From Methanobacterium formicicum (GTDB lineage Archaea; Methanobacteriota; Methanobacteria; Methanobacteriales; Methanobacteriaceae), in NCBI RefSeq assembly GCF_029848115.1, contig NZ_JARVXG010000044.1:10001-40000 (forward strand): DNA of 30,000 bases, written 5' to 3'. The first letter of the stretch is position 1. Each line of letters begins with the position of its first letter. A program made the position numbers and the translations under genes. Shown here one piece after another: positions 11,086 to 30,000 of the stretch. Under the pieces are notes generated by a model that worked only from the letters and a program-made list of their open reading frames with translations, ran no database searches and was not told the origin of the DNA.

Positions 11086-12015
11086 TCACCTAACCCAAAC
11101 ATATAATATCGCCCTGAATTTTGATGTGTCAGCACCAGTTAAACTTATTTCACTGGCCGGTGTGCCCTTAGGAACTTGAAGAATATAAACATTCATCTTA
11201 TCTGTGGGGCTACCTTGCAGCTGTACAGTCACTACATTATCCATTAACTCTGTCTGGTTATAAAGAACATTTGGCCCATATACAGCAGGATCAATTAATT
11301 TAACAACAGGATTTGTCCCACTTTTAAAATCATTCGATTTAACAACCCGCACATTGTTAATATCAACAAAAGCAGAGGTCACAGAAGTTAATCCGGTACT
11401 ATTAACATAAACGTAGTAATCAAATACACTGTTATACTGTGCATTAGTAGGAAAGGCATTGGCAGTGATTACTATCGGTGTACCGGTACCCCTGATATTA
11501 ACTGCATCAGAAACTATATCAAACGCCGAATATAAAACGATTCGTTCCACACGGACCACATCTTTAGCAGCAGGGTCAACAGAAGAATCAGAACGAGTCC
11601 CCCTCAGTAAAACGTTAGTTCCTGTGTTTATACTAGTAATATTCAAGGAATAACCATATTGATCACCCATCAGGCCCTGGATCTGCGAGGAAGTTATACT
11701 ACCCACTTTAGACGGTAAAAGATAATATCTCTTGGGTTGTTGGGAAGCATTATCGTAACGAGCTAATCCTGGAACTTTCAGACCAACAACATTGGATTCC
11801 CAGTCGTAAGGATCCCCAGAGGTAGTTAAAAGAGCATTCATGGTATCAGCAGCCACTCGCTCGGTTGATCCCCTATAAACAACATCCTGCACCTGGTACA
11901 TGAGGTTATCCATATCCGCAGCCACTAATCCCAGAACCAGAGTAAGGGGGATGAGTGCAAGTAATAAATCCAGGGAAAGAGCATAACCCCTTGAATCACG
12001 GTCCAGTAGTCCCAC
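11086..12015 (-). CDS. Pilin-like surface protein, variant signal; first gene of the run
   Basis: The protein has about 309 residues if started at GTG 12015 (GLLDRDSRGYALSLDLLLAL follows the start residue). This gives a short head, RG, then one hydrophobic segment with aspartate at +6, matching the two genes downstream. The GTG has GGGGAG 8 bases upstream. The frame is open back to an ATG at 12096, which would add 27 residues (MEEEEFQKLIF and so on) in front of the signal; that is too long for a class III-type head and has no ribosome-binding site, but cannot be excluded. The extracytoplasmic part is Val/Asn/Thr-rich (VVRVERIVLYSAFDIVSDAV, NVYILQVPKGTPASE). Function unknown. It leads a run that continues to 6990. 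Confidence 0.72.
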   Translation of the reverse strand: MGLLDRDSRGYALSLDLLLALIPLTLVLGLVAADMDNLMYQVQDVVYRGSTERVAADTMNALLTTSGDPYDWESNVVGLKVPGLARYDNASQQPKRYYLLPSKVGSITSSQIQGLMGDQYGYSLNITSINTGTNVLLRGTRSDSSVDPAAKDVVRVERIVLYSAFDIVSDAVNIRGTGTPIVITANAFPTNAQYNSVFDYYVYVNSTGLTSVTSAFVDINNVRVVKSNDFKSGTNPVVKLIDPAVYGPNVLYNQTELMDNVVTVQLQGSPTDKMNVYILQVPKGTPASEISLTGADTSKFRAILYVWVR

Positions 12016-12096
12016 TTTCTTTACTCCCCTATTCTCGTTAATTAAATGAAATAAACAACTCATAAATATTAGTTTCTGAAACTCTTCTTCTTCCAT

Positions 12097-12323
12097 TATA
12101 ATATGGTCTTAATAATATAAACTAATATGATTTTATTGGTATAAATCTTTTGTTGCGAGTACTAATCTTAACCCCCTACCTCTGGCAATATTTAAAATTC
12201 AAAATAACTACAAGCAGTGCCCACCAATCAATAGTCCATCATCCCAGAACCACTATTTTTAAAACATAATCTATAATAATAATGTAAAGGATATAACATA
12301 TAAAAAATTAGAAAATGATAACT
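12097..12323. promoter_or_regulatory. Divergent promoter region between two pilin loci
   Basis: A very AT-rich gap separates the minus-strand pilin-like run from the plus-strand class III gene. On the minus strand, TTATATTATT (12111-12120) and ATTTATACC (about 12140-12149) are TATA candidates. On the plus strand CTATAATAATAAT near 12270-12282 is a candidate. A shared regulator of both units is possible but no clear operator was seen. Confidence 0.4.
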
Positions 12324-12740
12324 ATGGATAGCAGAGGGCAACTTTCCGCAGAATATATACTATTAGTGGGCTTTGTACTGGCCGTTGTACTTATTTTCGC
12401 CTGGTATGTTAGTGATCAAAGTGAACAGAACACCATTGCCACCGCAGTAAGAGTGGGTGCCTCCAATGCCTCTGCAGAAATAGGAATTATGAACACCACC
12501 ACCATGCCTATCCGGGTAAATAAAGTAGATATGACCAGTGGTGAAAAGATCAACATCACCATATTCCTTTCCAATACTGGGCTTTCCCCACAACAACGAC
12601 AGACTATTCTTGGCGGTGTAGAGCAATCCATAGAATCTGCGGGTTACACTGTAAACAGTCAGATTGACCCGGTATCCAATACGGTCAACACTCTCACCAT
12701 CGACACTTCCAAACATGATTATTTAATCAAAATATCATGA
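12324..12740 (+). CDS. Class III signal peptide (pilin-like) protein
   Basis: This 138-residue protein begins MDSRGQLSAEYILLVGFVLA. The sequence after the glycine is a textbook class III prepilin motif: Q at +1, S at +3, E at +5, followed by a hydrophobic segment. The mature part is hydrophilic, with sites such as NAS, NTT and NIT, and includes SPQQRQTILGGVEQSIESAG. The frame is open to ATG 12315, three codons earlier; 12324 is preferred because TGAT stands 4 bases before it, as at other genes here, but the site is weak and 12315 remains possible. It is divergent from the large pilin-like run and likely serves the same surface structure, with processing by the A24 peptidase. Confidence 0.83.
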   Translation: MDSRGQLSAEYILLVGFVLAVVLIFAWYVSDQSEQNTIATAVRVGASNASAEIGIMNTTTMPIRVNKVDMTSGEKINITIFLSNTGLSPQQRQTILGGVEQSIESAGYTVNSQIDPVSNTVNTLTIDTSKHDYLIKIS

Positions 12741-12807
12741 TCACAATCACTTACCTGAACTTTATTCATTACTTAACATATGATCAAAAATAAATTGAGG
12801 ATTAAAA

Positions 12808-13029
<222 letters not shown>

Positions 13030-13042
13030 CCAATCAATTAAA

Positions 13043-13062
13043 ATCAGATTCTAAGAACTGAT
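13043..13062. repeat. 20-base imperfect palindrome before the M42 peptidase gene
   Basis: ATCAG-A-TTC-TAA-GAA-CTGAT forms a 5 bp plus 3 bp stem with one unpaired A and a 3-base loop. It stands in the 67-base gap between the small membrane protein gene and the peptidase gene. It may end the first transcript or act as an operator of the second. Confidence 0.4.
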
Positions 13063-13094
13063 CTTACATTTTATTTTAATTTAAGAGGTTTTAA

Positions 13095-14125
<1,031 letters not shown>

Positions 14126-14276
14126 CACTGCATAATTTTATTTTTTAATGATTAACAGTTATCTACAATATAGTTTCCAAGATAAAATCTTCATTTAATA
14201 AAAGAGATTTCCAAATAAAATTCCTCAAATAAAAACTTTCCTAACGCTAAAAACATAAGAATAAAAGGGATTGGTT

Positions 14277-14585
14277 ATGGAACAAAAAATAGCTTTAATG
14301 TTCATGATACTGTTGATTCTGGGAGCAGTGGGCATTAACAAAATCATACAGGATTCCAACACAAATACTACCCAAAATAACCAACAGAATACCGAAGCCA
14401 GTCCACAGAGCACAACAGCCAACCCCCAAACAAGTCAACCAACTGGCAATGTGGATTCCAGCAGTTCAGGTGATGGATCTTCCAGTTCTGAGTCTCCCAG
14501 CAATACCAACAATGGAGCGAACAATTATATTGAAACCCCTTCCGGTTCTTCATCCAGTTCCAACTCCAAACGCCAGTACGCATAA
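14277..14585 (+). CDS. Membrane-anchored Ser/Asn/Thr/Gln-rich low-complexity protein
   Basis: This 102-residue protein is of unknown function. A short head (MEQK) is followed by one hydrophobic segment (about 5-22: IALMFMILLILGAVGI), then a long disordered stretch made mostly of Ser, Asn, Thr, Gln, Pro and Gly with repeated SSSS runs, ending KRQYA. It would be a single-pass anchor with a flexible, probably extracellular tail. The start is ATG 14277; the in-frame TTG six bases earlier is less likely. AAAGGGATTGGTT lies just upstream. It follows the M42 peptidase gene by 151 bases and may have its own promoter. No family was recognised and low complexity prevents any fold prediction. Confidence 0.65.
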   Translation: MEQKIALMFMILLILGAVGINKIIQDSNTNTTQNNQQNTEASPQSTTANPQTSQPTGNVDSSSSGDGSSSSESPSNTNNGANNYIETPSGSSSSSNSKRQYA

Positions 14586-14687
14586 TTTGTTGGAAAATAA
14601 AGAAGATAAAATTGGATTAAAAAAGATTTAGTTCACTAATTCATTCTAATAATTCATTTTTATATTATTATTTCTAATTTTAAAAAT

Positions 14688-14720
14688 AAATAAGTGAATT
14701 AAGGAAAAATAAGTGAATTA
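14688..14720. repeat. Two direct copies of a 14-base sequence
   Basis: AAATAAGTGAATTA occurs exactly at 14688-14701 and again at 14707-14720, 19 bases apart. It lies in the 195-base gap between two converging genes (stop codons at 14585 and 14781), so it is in the 3' region of both transcripts. No function is evident. Confidence 0.6.
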
Positions 14721-14780
14721 TTAAATATTTACTTACACTACAACCAGTTTACACACATCTAAGTGAGTATTTTCCCCAGA

Positions 14781-15515
<735 letters not shown>

Positions 15516-15566
15516 ATTTAATCGGTTGTAATTATTTTATTAAGTTAATATCATCCCATGATTTAA

Positions 15567-16871
<1,305 letters not shown>

Positions 16872-16895
16872 TGCAAGTTACATTATGTTTTAAAC

Positions 16896-16903
16896 CTTAT
16901 AAG
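16896..16903 (-). promoter_or_regulatory. TATA box candidate for the receiver-PAS-MetOD1 gene
   Basis: CTTATAAG lies 40-47 bases upstream of the ATG at 16856, in the 95-base gap after uvrC. It would separate the signalling unit from the uvrC transcript. Confidence 0.4.
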
Positions 16904-16951
16904 ATTTATTATTGTTTATACCTAATTAGCACAGTATAATGATAAAAATGA

Positions 16952-18820
<1,869 letters not shown>

Positions 18821-18928
18821 AATCTAATCCTCTTTAGTTATCAGTTGAAAAATAATTCACTTAAAAAGTAAACTGTGTGTAGTCTTGATCATTTTTTAGT
18901 CAATCAGTTTAAAATAGGTATGGAGACC

Positions 18929-18943
18929 GGGGTTTAATACCCC
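18929..18943. repeat. GC-rich hairpin between the DUF169 gene and uvrC
   Basis: GGGGT at 18929-18933 pairs with ACCCC at 18939-18943 around a 5-base loop, and GGTTT/AAACC (18931-18935 and 18946-18950) gives an alternative fold. It stands 29 bases after the DUF169 stop codon and about 110 bases before the uvrC start, in otherwise AT-rich sequence. It may be a terminator, though no T-run follows at once on the minus strand, or a leader element of uvrC. Confidence 0.4.
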
Positions 18944-18972
18944 ATAAACCGGGTTTAAATAGCAGAATCCAA

Positions 18973-19770
<798 letters not shown>

Positions 19771-19801
19771 GTTTGATCCCCACTAATACATCGGGCATAA
19801 C

Positions 19802-19814
19802 CATCCGGTGGATG
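19802..19814. repeat. Small palindrome in the DUF169/uvrB intergenic region
   Basis: CATCC and GGATG flank a 3-base GGT centre, 32-44 bases before the DUF169 start codon. It could be an operator for either divergent gene; evidence is only the symmetry. Confidence 0.3.
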
Positions 19815-19908
19815 ATTAACCCCACCCTGAAGTTCTATCGTATTTTATTGTACCCTGGGATCCCCTAAGGTATGCCCCACTGATCCGAACTGTTCATAAA
19901 ATCAGTGC

Positions 19909-19918
19909 ATATATATAC
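19909..19918 (+). promoter_or_regulatory. uvrB: TATA box of uvrB
   Basis: ATATATATAC is the best TATA match in the 236-base divergent gap and lies about 90 bases before the uvrB ATG, predicting a leader of roughly 60 bases. The ribosome-binding site GAGAGGATTGATAA directly precedes the ATG. Confidence 0.45.
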
Positions 19919-19976
19919 CATAGTTAGGATAGGATAATATAATCTGTTTTTAGATCTGACAATGAAATTAATTAAT

Positions 19977-21962
<1,986 letters not shown>

Positions 21963-22024
21963 TTAGATTTTTAAATGGAATATTGAACGTATTAATTTAG
22001 AATAAACCTGTTTAACCGGTTTTA

Positions 22025-22046
22025 AGTCTAGAAGGAGTTTCAGACT
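22025..22046 (+). promoter_or_regulatory. uvrA: Hairpin presenting the uvrA ribosome-binding site
   Basis: AGTCT (22025-22029) pairs with AGACT (22042-22046). After one bulged A, GAA (22031-22033) pairs with TTC (22039-22041). The remaining 5-base loop GGAGT holds the core of the ribosome-binding site, and the ATG begins two bases after the stem. The symmetry is visible; a role in translation control is inference. Confidence 0.45.
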
Positions 22047-22047
22047 G

Positions 22048-24981
<2,934 letters not shown>

Positions 24982-25033
24982 CTTGTTCTTCCCTTTTCAC
25001 CGGGATAAAATATTTTTAAATTTAATTTCTACA

Positions 25034-25061
25034 TTTTTTTAAAATAGTGATCCCTTTTTTT
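25034..25061 (+). terminator. T-tract terminator after uvrA
   Basis: Two runs of seven T residues (25034-25040, 25055-25061) lie about 50-80 bases past the uvrA stop codon. Confidence 0.45.
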
Positions 25062-25130
25062 AATTCTGATTATTTTATATTTTCTTAATCAGATATCTTA
25101 AAACAACAGTTCCCTATCATCTGGTTTTAT

Positions 25131-25150
25131 CGTTAACGTAGCTTAAGCTA
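25131..25150. repeat. Two abutting perfect palindromes
   Basis: CGTTAACG (8 bases, 25131-25138) is directly followed by TAGCTTAAGCTA (12 bases, 25139-25150); each equals its own reverse complement. Such a pair is a plausible protein-binding site. Confidence 0.5.
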
Positions 25151-25215
25151 TATTATTTTTACATCTACCAGTGGTTTATTATTAAAAGTTTTATCACTGA
25201 TTTTTTTAACTTGGT

Positions 25216-25231
25216 GTTATATCAATATAAC
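25216..25231. repeat. Inverted repeat GTTATAT-CA-ATATAAC
   Basis: Arms of 7 bases with a 2-base centre stand about 50 bases upstream of the TATA box at 25277, a suitable position for a regulator of the kinase cluster. Confidence 0.45.
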
Positions 25232-25276
25232 AAATGATTAAAACTAGATCAAAACAACTGAATATATCCTAAAAAA

Positions 25277-25284
25277 TTTATAAA
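25277..25284 (+). promoter_or_regulatory. TATA box of the phosphorelay cluster
   Basis: TTTATAAA is preceded by a purine run (AAAAAA) that fits a BRE element and followed by CCCC. The start site should fall near 25307, leaving a leader of about 205 bases before the kinase ATG. Confidence 0.5.
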
Positions 25285-25512
25285 CCCCTTTAATTTAGCC
25301 ATCACAGCCCAATAATCAACAGTTATCTTTACAAATCCCCCCTAGAGAATAATGACTCTAAAAATATCCCTCGGACAAGATATTCCAGTTCATTTGTGAT
25401 GGATAATCCCTAGGACATGGAGAATATTTATTAAGTTGTGAATAGGGGTAAATTACATGTATAATAAAGAACATAAAACACTTAACATTTTATTAAAAAA
25501 AGGAGGTAAAAT

Positions 25513-26415
<903 letters not shown>

Positions 26416-26455
26416 GAATATTCCAAAAATTTTAATGTAAATCAAAATGAAACAG

Positions 26456-26464
26456 TATAAATAA
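26456..26464 (+). promoter_or_regulatory. TATA-like box before the Rcp1-like gene
   Basis: TATAAATAA lies 21-29 bases before ATG 26485. It could give the small response regulator its own transcript, nearly leaderless, in addition to read-through from the kinase gene. Confidence 0.35.
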
Positions 26465-26484
26465 TCAAATGGACGGTGTGTTTA

Positions 26485-26928
<444 letters not shown>

Positions 26929-27021
26929 TAGGATTCCATACCCTTTAATCATATAACTTAACCAAATTATTAGAATAATCCAACTAGTGGTAACCTTAAT
27001 GAGTAATTCCCCAGTGATTTT

Positions 27022-29678
<2,657 letters not shown>

Positions 29679-29700
29679 ACATTAATTCTTTAAACACAAA

Positions 29701-29746
29701 TTTTTTATTAATATCCCCTTATTTTTTTAAAAAATCCCTATTTTTT
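29701..29746 (+). terminator. T-tract terminator of the phosphorelay cluster
   Basis: Three T-runs (29701-29706, 29722-29728, 29741-29746) follow the last gene of the cluster by 22-68 bases. The rest of the gap to 29925 is AT-rich with no gene seen. Confidence 0.5.
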
Positions 29747-29923
29747 ACACTAACTCAGTATCGATTACACCAAAACTATAAATTAAAATCATGCTAAATG
29801 AGGATTGAACATCTAAATAATCAATAGAAATTCAATAAAATACATTAAATTAGGGGAAACACTTAATATTCAATGTAAACCACATCCCCATGAACAAACC
29901 TTTAATTAACTATTATGGTGATT

Positions 29924-30000
<77 letters not shown>

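Larger units (their letters stand above)
24982..25512. other. 531-base AT-rich intergenic region upstream of the kinase cluster
   Basis: No gene was found. From left to right it holds T-tracts that can end the uvrA transcript (25034-25061), two abutting perfect palindromes (25131-25150), a stem CAGTG/CACTG followed by seven T residues (25169-25207), a 16-base inverted repeat GTTATAT-CA-ATATAAC (25216-25231), a strong TATA box (25277-25284), a small stem TAGAG/CTCTA (25343-25360), and a TACATGTA palindrome near 25455. The region after the TATA box would be a leader of about 200 bases before the kinase start, long for an archaeal message, or could hold an unannotated small RNA. Confidence 0.5.

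Noticed and set aside
12363..12716. Minus-strand frame of 117 codons inside the class III pilin gene
   Set aside because: The opposite strand has a textbook class III prepilin signal and coherent domain; the antisense frame shows no recognisable protein features.
24982..25512. Possible tRNA, C/D box RNA or CRISPR remnant in the long intergenic region
   Set aside because: No cloverleaf, no paired C and D boxes, and no regularly spaced repeats could be made out; only palindromes, T-runs and a promoter are visible.

Overview
The window is chromosomal DNA from a methanogenic euryarchaeon, most likely Methanobacterium or a close relative in the Methanobacteriales. Evidence: archaeal-only families (phosphopantothenate synthetase, UPF0200, UPF0201, Dph6-type diphthine ligase), class III (QxSxE) prepilin signals with an A24 prepilin peptidase, response regulators ending in what looks like the methanogen output domain (MetOD1), a DUF2121/Connectase-like start at the right edge, TATA-box promoters, T-tract terminators, and Shine-Dalgarno sites of the GGTGAT type. 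No rRNA, tRNA, insertion sequence, CRISPR or phage gene was seen.

Layout. 1-3003: the end of pyrG, an EppA-like prepilin peptidase, a class III pilin and a multi-pass membrane protein. 3134-5620: an archaeal CoA-synthesis gene followed by two conserved archaeal genes, then convergent dph6. 5621-12096: a minus-strand surface block, consisting of one membrane protein and a five-gene run of pilin-like and PepSY-like secreted or anchored proteins; a second class III pilin lies divergently at 12324. 12808-14585: a small membrane protein, an M42 (TET-type) aminopeptidase and a low-complexity anchored protein. 14781-16856: a response regulator-PAS-MetOD1 protein with a KaiC-like ATPase downstream. 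16952-24981: a complete bacterial-type uvrC/uvrB/uvrA set with a DUF169 gene between uvrC and uvrB. 25513-29678: a four-gene phosphorelay cluster (kinase, Rcp1-like regulator, receiver-PAS-PAS-HisKA_2 hybrid, receiver-MetOD1). 29926-end: first 25 codons of the DUF2121/Connectase-like gene.

How parts fit together. The peptidase at 282 is a good candidate to process the class III signals at 1569, 12324 and 7858, and perhaps the variant signals of the three large proteins at 7894-12015. No pilus assembly ATPase or TadC-like membrane platform is in the window. The two signalling loci share the same C-terminal cysteine-bearing output domain, so they probably use related output chemistry. UvrA, UvrB and UvrC together give full nucleotide excision repair.

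Several starts were moved from the longest open frame to an internal ATG because a TGAT-type ribosome-binding site lies 3-4 bases upstream. All family names come from recognising sequence patterns by eye; no search was run.
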